A stretch of 64,000 nt of DNA. Origin: CAYVQF01 sp964454015 (GTDB lineage: Bacteria > Myxococcota_A > Bradymonadia > UBA4248). Under the pieces are notes generated by a model. It saw nothing but the letters and a program-made list of their open reading frames with translations, was not told where the DNA came from and made no database searches. How positions within the stretch are numbered: the first letter of the stretch is position 1; each line of letters opens with the position of its first letter. Location of the stretch: positions 9,303-73,302 of the forward strand of contig CAYVQF010000023.1 of NCBI GenBank assembly GCA_964454015.1. Direction: 5' to 3'. Position numbers and translations under genes: made by a program. Below, piece by piece: positions 53,503 through 62,571 of the stretch.

Positions 53503-54288
53503 TCACTCCAGCTCATCCTCCCAGGCCGCTCGTGGCGTCTCCCCCGGCACGTGGCCCAACAGTGTCTCTCGCTCCACCCGCATCCGGCGCCGCCGCCAGC
53601 GCAACCAGAGCCGCAGGCCCACAATCACCCCCAGCGCCATGGAGAGCCCAAGCAGACCTGCCAGCCAAAAGGGGCGGCCACCTCGAGCCGCCGCGCCTCC
53701 CGCGGCCTCACCAGGACAAAAATGCGCCGGGACCTGTTGCAACAACCCCTCAGCAATGGCCGGCGCCGTCAGGTGATCGGGCATGAAGACGAAGAGCTGC
53801 AGCAAGCCCTCATCGCAGGGCGCGACAAAAGACAACTGCCGCAGGGGCTCGTGCGCCGCCAGCCCAAAGCCCAAGGATCGCGCGACCGCCCCGTCGTGGC
53901 GCCAGACATCGAGGAAAGCCACCGGCCCGCCTTCACCGGCCAAAACCCGGCTGCTGACCACCTCCACCTCTGGGACCAGGGCCAGCGCCCCCCGGCTCGC
54001 TGCCAAATGGGAGGCCACCGCCTCATCGGTGCGACGCAGTCGGTACGAGGGCCTGTAGGTCAGCATCGCCACCGCCTGAAAAGGCGCCTCTTCTCCCACC
54101 GCCGCCGCACCGATGAAGCCCGCATCCAGCCACGACACGCTCACGTCGTCCTGGCCCCACGTCAGCCCGCGCCACGGGTCCGGCAGCGTCACCTGGCGCA
54201 AGCCCTCGCCCAGCTCCGTTGCAGAAGCCACCGCCGTCCCGCAGCACAGGACGCAGAGCGTCATCAGCACGGCGAGGACTCTGCCCAT
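53503..54288 (-). CDS. Signal-peptide protein with C-terminal TM, coupled to kinase
   Basis: Protein of 261 aa. The ATG at 54288 shares one base with the kinase stop (TGATG). A signal peptide (VLAVLMTLCVLCCGTAVASA) is followed by a soluble domain with strands like SVSWLDAGFIGAAAVGE and a Cys pair (VAPCDEG and AHFCPGE). A C-terminal TM helix follows (WLAGLLGLSMALGVIVGLRLWL), then an Arg-rich cytoplasmic tail (RWRRRRMR). The layout suits a periplasmic sensor domain anchored at its C-terminus, possibly signalling to the soluble kinase. The function is inferred from position. Confidence 0.7.
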   Translation of the reverse strand: MGRVLAVLMTLCVLCCGTAVASATELGEGLRQVTLPDPWRGLTWGQDDVSVSWLDAGFIGAAAVGEEAPFQAVAMLTYRPSYRLRRTDEAVASHLAASRGALALVPEVEVVSSRVLAGEGGPVAFLDVWRHDGAVARSLGFGLAAHEPLRQLSFVAPCDEGLLQLFVFMPDHLTAPAIAEGLLQQVPAHFCPGEAAGGAAARGGRPFWLAGLLGLSMALGVIVGLRLWLRWRRRRMRVERETLLGHVPGETPRAAWEDELE

Positions 54289-56087
54289 CAGTAGCCACTC
54301 AAGATACGCCGCACAGCCAGCAGATCGCGATGCACTTCTTCCATGTTCTGATATCGCTGTGCCGGCGCCGGGCTGATACACCATCCCACTAACTGCGCCA
54401 CCGCATCAGGGACACCGGGTAAGAGACGGGCCACATCGATCCCGTCGCCTCGAGCTTGCACCTCGGCCCACACGGCTTCCGCGCTCGTGCCTTGAAAGGG
54501 TGAGTGCCCGAGCAACGCCATCAGCATACACATGCCAAAAGCATAGACGTCTGATTGGACATTGGCACGGCTCAGGTTCATCTCGAGCTCAGGCGCCACA
54601 CAGGCGGCGTCCAACGCGCCCAGATCTCCCATGGCCTGCCGACTCTGCAGGCGTTGGCCCAGGTCCAGTAACAAAGGCGTCACGATCCCATTGGGACGCT
54701 GGGCCATGTACAGATTTTGTGGGTGTAGGTGTCCATGCACCGTCCCCTCGCGATGCACTTGGCGTAAGGCATCGGCATAGAGAATGAAAACGTCCACCGT
54801 ATAGGGTGCCGCGAACGCACCGTAACGCCCAATCATCTCGACGAGGGTACCACCCTCATCGTAAGGCGCCGCAAAGGCCAACCACGCCTTGTGCAAGGCC
54901 ACCACGGCCTGCACGAAGGGGTTGTTCTCAGCGATTCTGCCCTGCCTCTCGACGGCCGCGACGAAGGCCAACGCCGTCGCCTCGTCGACGGCCACTTCAG
55001 CTTTGAGTTGTTTGACCCGCAAGGCCTGGCCCTGCGCGTCCTTCACCTGGTAGACGCAGCACAACGCCGTCTCACCGAGCAAGCGCTGCACCGCATAGTG
55101 GGCCTTGAGCGCCGCTTCTGCCCCCTCTCCTGAGACCAAAGCCCGCTCTGCCAACATCCGACGCTCCAGTTCGGGGGTCATGACCTCCATCGCCGGCAGA
55201 GTCTGTTTGCGCACCGTCGGCACGGTGCGCAGTGCCTGCAACAACTGCCCCGCGTGGGCAAAACGCTGGCTGGCGTCTTTCTTCAGGCAGCGTGCGACGA
55301 TCTGGTTGAGCTCCTCCGTCGCCGCAGGAAAAAAGGTGCGCAGAGCCGGCACCTCATCGACTTCCATGAGCCTAAAGACATAGTCCTGCAGGGTGCGCGC
55401 CTCGATGGGGTAGCGCTGGGTCAACACTTGGAAAATGGTCACCCCAAAGGCATAGACATCGCTCGCCGGAGACGCATTGCGTGCCGACTGGACCAGCTCG
55501 AAGCTCATGAAGGGAAGCGTCCCCAACAAGGTCGAGTCCGTGGTGATGGAGGCATCCAGCTCTCGGGCCACCCCGAAATCGATGAGCTTTGGCAACAAGC
55601 GGCGACCTTGCTCGGCCAGAAATATGTTGCTCGGTTTGATGTCGCGATGCACCACTTCCCGCTCATGGGCCATGGCCAACGCATCGGCAATGGGGAGCAA
55701 CAGCTCCAGCGCCTCCCGTTCGTCCAAACCACCCTTGGCGTTGGCGAACTCCGCCAGGGTCATCCCCCGCATGTACTCCATGACCATCATGGTGAGATCC
55801 GGGCGATCCTCTACGTTCGTCACATGCACCACGTTGGGGTGCTGCAGCCGCGCCTGGACCTTCGCTTCACGAAGAAAGCGCCGCACCACATCTGGCTTGT
55901 CCTGGTAGGCACCGCGCAGCACTTTGACCGCCACGACCACGTCCAGCCGCAAGTCCTTGCAGCGAAAGACCATGGCCATCCCGCCGCTACCAATGGGTGC
56001 CTCTATCAGGTAACGATCCAAGATCACGTCACCCGGGGCATAGTCTCTTTCCATTACCAGTCGTCCATCGCTTCCCAGATCGACCAC
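54288..56087 (-). CDS. Tandem Ser/Thr kinase and pseudokinase protein
   Basis: Soluble protein of 599 aa with two kinase-like domains. The first (about 26-290) has IGSGGMAMVF, Lys55, HRDIKPSN (Asp149) and DFG 170-172, and should be active. The second (about 331-597) keeps the fold pattern (Lys359 in ALRVKQL, DLG 475-477, SDVYAFGMCML) but reads VHGHLHPQN where HRD is expected (451-453), so it lacks the catalytic Asp and is a pseudokinase. No TM helix. GTG at 56087 opens the frame (GAGGG upstream at -14); ATG 56054 is an alternative. It is coupled to the membrane protein downstream. Confidence 0.88.
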   Translation of the reverse strand: MVDLGSDGRLVMERDYAPGDVILDRYLIEAPIGSGGMAMVFRCKDLRLDVVVAVKVLRGAYQDKPDVVRRFLREAKVQARLQHPNVVHVTNVEDRPDLTMMVMEYMRGMTLAEFANAKGGLDEREALELLLPIADALAMAHEREVVHRDIKPSNIFLAEQGRRLLPKLIDFGVARELDASITTDSTLLGTLPFMSFELVQSARNASPASDVYAFGVTIFQVLTQRYPIEARTLQDYVFRLMEVDEVPALRTFFPAATEELNQIVARCLKKDASQRFAHAGQLLQALRTVPTVRKQTLPAMEVMTPELERRMLAERALVSGEGAEAALKAHYAVQRLLGETALCCVYQVKDAQGQALRVKQLKAEVAVDEATALAFVAAVERQGRIAENNPFVQAVVALHKAWLAFAAPYDEGGTLVEMIGRYGAFAAPYTVDVFILYADALRQVHREGTVHGHLHPQNLYMAQRPNGIVTPLLLDLGQRLQSRQAMGDLGALDAACVAPELEMNLSRANVQSDVYAFGMCMLMALLGHSPFQGTSAEAVWAEVQARGDGIDVARLLPGVPDAVAQLVGWCISPAPAQRYQNMEEVHRDLLAVRRILSGY

Positions 56088-56166
56088 GCCGTGCCACCCT
56101 CTTCTGGACCTGCGGGTGCCTGCGCAGTGTAGCCCGCCCCCGCCGAGGTGACAAGAACACCAAGGC

Positions 56167-57174
56167 CTACTCGCCCTGGCAATGGGCGCAGCTCACCTCC
56201 ACCGTCAGATGCACCAGACCACAATCTTCGGGCAAGAGGGCCCGCAGCATCTCGGCATCACAGTGTCCCCCACTCGCGATCCGCAGCTCCGCCGCATAAA
56301 TGCCGGGGCCAATCGACCACACATGTAGATCCTGCACCGTCACGTCAGGACGCTCAGCCACCACACACTGCAAGATCTCCCCTGCCAACGCCTCCTGCTG
56401 GTGGTCCAGAAGCACCGCCGAGGTCGCCCGCAACAACGTGCGCGCCCAGACCACAATCAACACCGCCCCCAGGATCCCCATCGCCGGATCCATCCACACC
56501 CAGCCCACATACTTGCCGATCAACAGCGCGGCGATGGCCAACAACGACGTCAAAGAGTCGGCCAACACATGAAAATAGGCGCTCTTCAGGTTGTGATCGT
56601 GCGCCGCGTGCCCTCCCGCCCCACCATGCCCACCATGGTGACCTTTGGGGCCGTGGTGCCCGAGTATCACCACCGACACCAGGTTCACCACCAAGCCCAC
56701 CACTGCCACCAGCACCGCCTGATCGAAATCGATGGCCACGGGCACCAAGAAGCGATGGGTGCTCTCGGCCGCCATGGCCACCGCAAAAATCACCAAGAGC
56801 AGCGCCCCGGTGAAGCCTGCCAGGGCATTGACCTTGCCAGTCCCAAAGGAGAAGCGAGGGTTGTGGGCGTGCTTGCGCACGTAGCGGTAGGCCAACACGG
56901 CGATCCCCAGCGCGATGGCATGGGATCCCATGTGCAGGCCGTCTGCCAACAGCGCCATCGAGCCAAAGAGCAGCCCAGCAGCGATCTCCACCACCATGGT
57001 GACCACGGTCAGCCCAAAGACCACCAGGGAGCGCACCTCGCCGGGCTGCGGCCGATCTTGGCCAAAGCTGTGATCACCGCGACGAATGGGCGTCACCGAA
57101 GCGGAGGCGGCCGGCCGGTGACCGTGTTCGTGGCCATGCGCGTGCCCGTGTTCGCCGTGATCATGGTGGTGCAC
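56167..57174 (-). CDS. CDF-family metal cation exporter (DmeF-like)
   Basis: Inner-membrane metal/proton antiporter of 335 aa with about six TM helices. It has a His-rich N-terminus (MHHHDHGEHGHAHGHEHGH) and a His-rich cytoplasmic loop (HHGPKGHHGGHGGAGGHAAHDH). TM2 carries ADGLHMGSHAIALG and TM5 carries FHVLADSLTSLLAI. The His in the second TM2 position is the pattern of DmeF-type Co/Ni exporters, whereas Zn exporters mostly have Asp; the exact metal is inferred. The C-terminal domain ends in CAHCQGE. Together with the zinc importer it shows active metal balance. Confidence 0.88.
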   Translation of the reverse strand: MHHHDHGEHGHAHGHEHGHRPAASASVTPIRRGDHSFGQDRPQPGEVRSLVVFGLTVVTMVVEIAAGLLFGSMALLADGLHMGSHAIALGIAVLAYRYVRKHAHNPRFSFGTGKVNALAGFTGALLLVIFAVAMAAESTHRFLVPVAIDFDQAVLVAVVGLVVNLVSVVILGHHGPKGHHGGHGGAGGHAAHDHNLKSAYFHVLADSLTSLLAIAALLIGKYVGWVWMDPAMGILGAVLIVVWARTLLRATSAVLLDHQQEALAGEILQCVVAERPDVTVQDLHVWSIGPGIYAAELRIASGGHCDAEMLRALLPEDCGLVHLTVEVSCAHCQGE

Positions 57175-57204
57175 CGCCCCTCCTCTTCGCCTGCGCGTCG
57201 TTTC

Positions 57205-57223
57205 TTGGCGCGCTTAGCGCCAA
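57205..57223. promoter_or_regulatory. Perfect inverted repeat upstream of CDF exporter
   Basis: TTGGCGC-GCTTA-GCGCCAA, 31 nt upstream of the exporter start. It could be a repressor operator or a hairpin in the mRNA leader. There is no adjacent regulator gene to pair it with. Confidence 0.4.
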
Positions 57224-57360
57224 CCCTTGCTTGGTGTAGGGTGTGTGCCTGCGCCCGTCAAGGCTGAGGGCGGCCGACAGCACCGCGCGCACCCCCTTCG
57301 ACCCGCGAGCCACTTCGCCCGGCACCAGGGCAAAGGACGACGACCCTCCCGGCAGGACCC

Positions 57361-58425
57361 ATGGCTGGATTAGAACCAAGCACCTCTCCTCCTCCCCCAA
57401 CAGGCTGCGCCTTTTTGCCACCTCCGGCCTACGACGGCACCCTGCGCGCGCTCACCTCCGAGGGGGGACTAAGCCTCGTCCTCGAATCTCGCCACCTGGC
57501 CCTCGAGAGCCGTCGCTCCCGCGTCGCCATCGACCTCGAAAGCCCCTTCAGCGTCATCCTCAGCCACAGCGAAGCTGCCCCAGGCCACTCCACCCTTCAC
57601 CTCGAAGTGCGCCAGCGCGCCGAGCACCGATGGGTACGCATCGGCGTCGCTTCACGGACGCGCTCCTTTGCCGCGCCCGTGACCAGCACGCCCTACCTGG
57701 CCCGCCAACAACCCCTCATCGCCGAAGCGGACATGCTCGCCTTGTTGGCCCTGCTGCGCGGCGCCATGCTCTTGAACGGTCACGAGGGCTGGGGCGGCGA
57801 GTCGCTGACGCAGCCGGACAACACAGAGAAGGCCGCGCCCCGCCACCTCTCTGCCCAGGCTTTTCGCCCCCGCGCACGTTATGTCATCGCCGAGGGCCCG
57901 CAGAGCTGGACCTGTCGCCAGCCCCTCATGGGCAACGGCACCTGGCTCTGGGGGCTCGGCATGCTCTCGGCCATCCTGCTCTTCTTCGTCACCTGGCACG
58001 GCGCCGCCATGTGGGCCACTGGCGCAGACGCGCTCAATTTGTGGCGCGCCGGCAGCGGAGCCCTGGCCGCAGTCCTCAGCCTCGCTTTCTGGCGCGCCGC
58101 TGGGCGTGCCGCCAAGGTCGAGATCGGCCCTCACAGCCTGCGTCTGCAGCGCCCCTTGGCCTTATGGCGCCCCGCCATCGAGGTCCCGCGCCCAGAGATC
58201 ACCCAGCTCTACAGCCTGGAACGCGCCAAGCACTTCCAACCGACTGCCGCAGATTTTTCCGTGCGCATGATCTTGACCAATGGGCGGCGCCTCGACCTCT
58301 TCACCGGCCTCCCGGCCCCTGAGGACGCCCTCTTCCTCGAAAAGACCATGGAGAAACACCTCGGCTTGCTTGACCTCCCCGTGGCCGGTGAAGTCGCCCA
58401 AGGCGAGCCGTTGGACTTGCGCTAA
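57361..58425 (+). CDS. Membrane protein with PH-like C-terminal region, unknown
   Basis: Protein of 354 aa. The N-terminal 190 residues are soluble, with Leu/Glu-rich strands (LSLVLESRHLALESRRSRVAI). Two hydrophobic helices follow (GLGMLSAILLFFVTWHGAAMW and GALAAVLSLAFW). The C-terminal part (KVEIGPHSLRLQRPLALWRPAIEV, ITQLY, RMILTNGRRLDLFTGL) has the strand pattern of bacterial PH-like domains. I cannot name a family. It converges on the photolyase gene with a 4-nt overlap. Confidence 0.7.
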   Translation: MAGLEPSTSPPPPTGCAFLPPPAYDGTLRALTSEGGLSLVLESRHLALESRRSRVAIDLESPFSVILSHSEAAPGHSTLHLEVRQRAEHRWVRIGVASRTRSFAAPVTSTPYLARQQPLIAEADMLALLALLRGAMLLNGHEGWGGESLTQPDNTEKAAPRHLSAQAFRPRARYVIAEGPQSWTCRQPLMGNGTWLWGLGMLSAILLFFVTWHGAAMWATGADALNLWRAGSGALAAVLSLAFWRAAGRAAKVEIGPHSLRLQRPLALWRPAIEVPRPEITQLYSLERAKHFQPTAADFSVRMILTNGRRLDLFTGLPAPEDALFLEKTMEKHLGLLDLPVAGEVAQGEPLDLR

Positions 58426-59894
58426 AGCCGGCCAAGCTTGGCCTTGCGCCGGGTGGCTTCCGAGCTCATGTAACGCACGGTCCCATAAATGGGGCGCTCC
58501 GGCACCCACGGCCGGTCGAACTTGCCCAAAACCCAAAGAATTCCCCCATAAGAGTTGGGATCTCGGCCGTCCAGGGCGAAGCGATTGTTCAAATCGACCA
58601 TCACCCGCAGCGCCTCCTGCGGGCTGTGAGTCCACTCCAGGATGCGCTTGCCCCACAACATCCGCAGCATGTTGTGGATGCGCCCCTCGTTGACCAACTG
58701 GCGCTGCGCCACGTTCCACACCCGGTCCTCTGTCTCTGCCTTGGCCAAGGCCTCCATCCCGTAACACTCGCGCCGCGGATCGCCGGCGTGCGCCGCCAGG
58801 GTCGCCTGGGCCCACCGCGGCAACGACTCCAGCGTCTGCGACCGCAGCGGCTCGCCAAAGGCGTTGTTGTAGTTCAGCTCGCGCCAAGTCACGAGTTGAT
58901 CCAGGTAGGCCTCCACTTCTGGCGGCGCCCCCCACCAGCCCTCCCGTGAGCCCGTGGCCCGGGCTGCCACACGCCCGGGGTGCCACCCGCACTGCGCCCA
59001 CAGCGCCCGGCACACCCCGTGGGGGCTGAGGTGGCCGGCGTGCAGATAGGCCGAGAGCTTCGAGCTCCGATCCGGGGAGTAGGACTGCCGCTCACTGAGG
59101 TAATGGGCCAAATCATGGTCCAAGAAGCGCCTCAAGGCCACCTCAGCCGCCGCGGCGCCCCCACGACACGGCACGGGCGCCACCTGCTCCCCAAAGGGCA
59201 ACGCCGCCCATGGCGCATCGGCCTCCAGGGCTGCCAACGTCGCTGGCGGCCAGCGCCGCAGGATCCCGGGGTCCACCTCAGCTTCCGGCCAGCGCCCCTG
59301 CTGCCACAGCGGTTCAGCCGCCGGAAAGGCCAACAAGTGTGGCTCCAAAGACTTCTGCAGATGACGGCGAAAAGAAGCCGCCGTGGTAAAGACCCGCCCC
59401 CCGGCCTGCAGCGGCAACAGGCCACAGCCATCGATGACCTCGAAACGGGCATCGACCTTGGCCACGGCCGCACGCAACATGGCGGGTAAAAAATGGCCCG
59501 GGTAATGGTCCGTCACCACCAGAGCCGCCTGAGACGCCAGCGCCGCCAGCAATCCCCGGCCCGCGCCCGGGCTCGGCTCCACGTAGGGGTAATGGAGCAC
59601 CCCGGCGGCGCTGAAAGCCCGATGGTTGGCCGCCATCCCGTCCAAAAAGAAGCGGTGCACCCGGTAGCTCGACCACGGGTAATCCACCCGCAACGCCTCC
59701 AAGACCAGCACGGGCACGTCCAAAGCCGTGGCCGTCGCCAGCGCGTGCTCCAAGGCGAAGTTGTCGCGCCAGCGCCGGGCCGCGGTCATCCAATAGAGCA
59801 CATAGCGGCCGTCGCGCCGCAGCGGCCGCGCCTCTGGCACCCACCGCCGCGGCTGGGGCGCATCCTGGAGCTTTGCCTCACTTGAAGTCCGCAC
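58422..59894 (-). CDS. phr: Class II CPD photolyase
   Basis: FAD-dependent, light-driven repair of cyclobutane pyrimidine dimers. 490 aa. The class II pattern is clear: YVLYWMTAARRWRDNFALEHA at the start, KLSAYLHAGHLSP, VTWRELNYNN, and IHNMLRMLWGKRILEW, with a final DPNSYGGILWVLGKFDRPW and PERPIYGTVRYMSS. These form the FAD and DNA binding regions. Class II enzymes occur in myxobacteria and related groups. Possible control by the ChrR-type sigma factor is speculation. Confidence 0.93.
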   Translation of the reverse strand: MRTSSEAKLQDAPQPRRWVPEARPLRRDGRYVLYWMTAARRWRDNFALEHALATATALDVPVLVLEALRVDYPWSSYRVHRFFLDGMAANHRAFSAAGVLHYPYVEPSPGAGRGLLAALASQAALVVTDHYPGHFLPAMLRAAVAKVDARFEVIDGCGLLPLQAGGRVFTTAASFRRHLQKSLEPHLLAFPAAEPLWQQGRWPEAEVDPGILRRWPPATLAALEADAPWAALPFGEQVAPVPCRGGAAAAEVALRRFLDHDLAHYLSERQSYSPDRSSKLSAYLHAGHLSPHGVCRALWAQCGWHPGRVAARATGSREGWWGAPPEVEAYLDQLVTWRELNYNNAFGEPLRSQTLESLPRWAQATLAAHAGDPRRECYGMEALAKAETEDRVWNVAQRQLVNEGRIHNMLRMLWGKRILEWTHSPQEALRVMVDLNNRFALDGRDPNSYGGILWVLGKFDRPWVPERPIYGTVRYMSSEATRRKAKLGRL

Positions 59895-59926
59895 CGCTGC
59901 CCCCCGCCTCGCGCCGTGACCGCTGC

Positions 59927-60460
59927 CTAGCCGCGCCCAAAGTCCTCTGGGGTCTGGCCTTGGAAAACCCCAGCGTAGACCCCCTCACCGGCGATGCGCT
60001 GAAAGACGAACTGGCACACCGCCGTCCCGGGATAGACCCGCAAGGCAATGGGCCCAAAATTGCTCATCTCCAGCACCTGATGGTTGGAAATCCCGGGCTG
60101 CATGAAACTCGACGACACATGCACCAAGAGCCCCACCCGGGCAAAGCGGCTCCGCCCTTCGAGCCAACCGCAGATATGCGGCGCCAGACTGATGCGCTCC
60201 TGAGTGATGCCCAGCACCGTCTGCCCTGGCTGCAGCACCAGACACTCCCCGGGCGGCACCTCGAAGCCCTTGGTCGCCTCGCGAAAGTCGGTCTCATCGG
60301 TCACGGCGAGCTGCGCCGGCAGGTGAACGAAGACGCGAAAAACATGGCTCAGATGCAAATCCACCGACGCCGGCCCCACCCGTCGCTCGTCGTAGGGGGT
60401 GATCGCGATGTTGCCCGCGGCGATCTCCGCCAAAATCTCACTGCGACCCAATACGGTCAT
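59927..60460 (-). CDS. dcd: dCTP deaminase
   Basis: Converts dCTP to dUTP for dTTP synthesis. The ATG at 60460 has AAGGAG 7 nt upstream; the frame is open further. 177 aa with the trimeric dUTPase-like fold: GPASVDLHL, LEGRSRFARVGLLVH (substrate-binding Arg/Ser), and MQPGISNHQVLEMSN (catalytic Glu). A bifunctional dCTP deaminase/dUTPase cannot be excluded. It follows the acyltransferase-like gene on the same strand after 182 nt. Confidence 0.9.
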   Translation of the reverse strand: MTVLGRSEILAEIAAGNIAITPYDERRVGPASVDLHLSHVFRVFVHLPAQLAVTDETDFREATKGFEVPPGECLVLQPGQTVLGITQERISLAPHICGWLEGRSRFARVGLLVHVSSSFMQPGISNHQVLEMSNFGPIALRVYPGTAVCQFVFQRIAGEGVYAGVFQGQTPEDFGRG

Positions 60461-60642
60461 GGAAACTCCTTCAAGTGCAAGCATTTCTTGGGATCCACCC
60501 ACGCCACAGCAGCGCATCTCAACCGAAGCTGCGCGCGCGGGGCAGCACAGGCTACACCGCCAGCGCCTCCGTAACCAAGCCGCGGCAAAACACCAACCCC
60601 TGGTGGCCCCAGCAGCGCGCCGCCCAAAAAGCGCGACGCCAC

Positions 60643-61581
60643 TCAGGACTTGAGCACAGGAAAAGCGTCCAGAGCATGGGCGTCACCGCCGTCGGGATCC
60701 AGACAGCCAAAAAACGCCTCGGGGTTCTCCAAGGCCTCGTTGACCGCATCGATCCCATAGCGCGTGTTCAACGCATCGTCGATGCGCTCGTCATAGGACC
60801 AGCGGATGGGAATGACCCGCTCCACCACCACCTGCCCATCCACGGCCATCGGCCGCTCCTCGACCTGACCCACCATCATGAACAGAGGACAGGTCCCCCA
60901 GTCGTAGAGATGGTGGTAACCCGCGGCCATCCCGATGGAACCCAAGTTGGCCACGAAAATGGAGGTGTACATGCCGTCGCCCTTGATGAAAGAAGCCGGC
61001 AGAAGATTGTGATAATCCAACCACTTGGCAATGCCCACCGCCCGCACCATCACCGCCCGCGGGATCCGCGCCAGGAGATTCATCTCCTTCTCCACGTAGG
61101 TCTCCTTGCCCGAGCGCTCCACCTCGATGTTCCCCTGGATGCGGGTCACGAGGTCCCGGAAGGTCTCGCCCTCCCTCAAGGTGGTCTTGATGGCCGTCAG
61201 CTTGGCGCTGTGATCCTTGCGCACGCGCTTGGCGCTGAAAGTGATCGCTTGGTGGTTGCGCTGATAGAGGCGACGCCCAACGACGAAGCGGTTCATGCGC
61301 GGCGCCCGGGTCAGGCCGATCATGCAAGCCGCCACCAGACAATGCGTCATGTCGCAGTGAAAGTGCTCGCGCGCTTTGGCGACATAAGCCAACAGCTTGT
61401 CCGCCCGCGCGTAGGTGTCGAAGTACACCACCGCATCGTCGCGATGGGGCATGATATGACCAAGCATCATCCTATAAGGGTGCACCCGAGCGATCAGCGT
61501 ACCGTCTGGCCGCGACGTCTTGCAGTTGAGTAACACCCACGCCAGAACCACCACGCCACCTACCACTGCCGCTATCAGCAT
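60643..61581 (-). CDS. Membrane-anchored E2/CAT-like acyltransferase lacking catalytic His
   Basis: Protein of 312 aa with an N-terminal TM anchor (MLIAAVVGGVVVLAWVLL) and a domain resembling the catalytic part of 2-oxoacid dehydrogenase E2 or chloramphenicol acetyltransferase (RMNRFVVGRRLYQRNHQAIT, SIFVANLGSIGMAAGYHHLY, PLFMMVGQVEERPM). The E2 active-site motif DHRxxDG appears here as D264-E-R-I-D-D-A, so the catalytic His is Glu265. There is no lipoyl domain and no E1 or E3 gene nearby. It may be a non-classical acyltransferase, perhaps acting on lipids, or a scaffold. Confidence 0.7.
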   Translation of the reverse strand: MLIAAVVGGVVVLAWVLLNCKTSRPDGTLIARVHPYRMMLGHIMPHRDDAVVYFDTYARADKLLAYVAKAREHFHCDMTHCLVAACMIGLTRAPRMNRFVVGRRLYQRNHQAITFSAKRVRKDHSAKLTAIKTTLREGETFRDLVTRIQGNIEVERSGKETYVEKEMNLLARIPRAVMVRAVGIAKWLDYHNLLPASFIKGDGMYTSIFVANLGSIGMAAGYHHLYDWGTCPLFMMVGQVEERPMAVDGQVVVERVIPIRWSYDERIDDALNTRYGIDAVNEALENPEAFFGCLDPDGGDAHALDAFPVLKS

Positions 61582-61721
61582 GACGCCATCCTCTCCCGTC
61601 CGAGCAATTCCCGTGTGCCTTTGCTCGACATCCGCCGAACGGGCGCATCATGGACCTCCACCCGGGCTACGTCAACAAGTGGTTGACCAGTGCTCGGCGA
61701 GGTGCGCAGGCCTACCAGCGC

Positions 61722-62441
61722 TCAAAGGCCAGGCCACGGACGTGACGTCCACTGCACTTCCTGGGTCCAGATGAAGGGCACCGTGTCGAAACAAGCCGGC
61801 GCATCCCACTGGGCGTGGCGATCCGCCGCGATGACCCAAGCGGCCACCCGGTGGCTGGGCGGCAGATTGGCGAGGAAGTGCCGGCCTTCGGCCGCGGCGA
61901 GGGGCCGCCCCAGCTCAGACACCACGCTCTCCCCGAGGGCCTTGGCCCGCGCCTCCTTCATGGTCCACAGGTCCCAGAAAGCATCCCGCGCCGCTTCCGG
62001 GGCGAGGGCTTCCAGGTGCGCCAGCTCGGTGGGCGCGAACCAGCGCCGGGCGATGGCCTGCCACTGGCGCTCCTGGGTGTGATCCTCGATGTCCACACCC
62101 ACGGCGTGCGCGCCGTGGGCCACGGCGCACACGATGGCGCCGCCGCTGTGGGCCAGGTTGAAGGCAATACTCGGCGGCTGCGGCGCCGGGAGCAGGGCAT
62201 AGGGCTTGCCGCTCGCGGCCAGGGCAAAACGCCAGGCCTTGGGCAAGAGGGGCGCGTGCTGCGAGAGCACCCAGCGCAAGAGCCCGCGTCCCAAGGCAAA
62301 CTCGCAGCGTCGCGTCGTCGAGGCGGCGGCCTCGAGCCGCCCACGCTCATCATCGCTGAGGTATTTGGCGCAAGTGGCCAAGACCTCGTCATCGCACCAC
62401 GCCGTCTCGCAGCGCCAAATTTCCCAATGTACCGCCGCCAC
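61722..62441 (-). CDS. 4'-phosphopantetheinyl transferase (Sfp type)
   Basis: Transfers phosphopantetheine from CoA to carrier proteins. About 239 aa from GTG 62441 (TTG 62444 is equally possible; GGGAG lies upstream of both). Motifs: FALGRGLLRWVLSQ, SGKPYAL, IAFNLAHSGG, VGVDIEDHTQ (Mg-binding Asp and Glu), and FWDLWTMKEARAKALG. This is the larger Sfp/Gsp group and not AcpS. No polyketide or peptide synthase gene is in the window, so it probably serves distant carriers. It is divergent from the nucleotide carrier gene. Confidence 0.87.
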   Translation of the reverse strand: MAAVHWEIWRCETAWCDDEVLATCAKYLSDDERGRLEAAASTTRRCEFALGRGLLRWVLSQHAPLLPKAWRFALAASGKPYALLPAPQPPSIAFNLAHSGGAIVCAVAHGAHAVGVDIEDHTQERQWQAIARRWFAPTELAHLEALAPEAARDAFWDLWTMKEARAKALGESVVSELGRPLAAAEGRHFLANLPPSHRVAAWVIAADRHAQWDAPACFDTVPFIWTQEVQWTSRPWPGL

Positions 62442-62571
62442 CAATCGCTTCTCCCTGCTCTGGCCCTCGCGCACGGACCTTGCCGCCGGCCTACAGCGGT
62501 GGCATAACCCGGAACACCGCAACCTGCAAGCCGCAAGTTGTCGGCCGCAACCAATGGACGAGTGAGGAAAG

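Noticed and set aside
53352..53624. 90-aa minus-strand open frame in the gap before the VWA gene
   Set aside because: Overlaps the C-terminus of the kinase-coupled protein in another frame, has no ribosome site and looks random.
61722..62441. Phosphopantetheinyl transferase as marker of a secondary-metabolite cluster
   Set aside because: No polyketide, peptide synthase or tailoring genes occur in the window.
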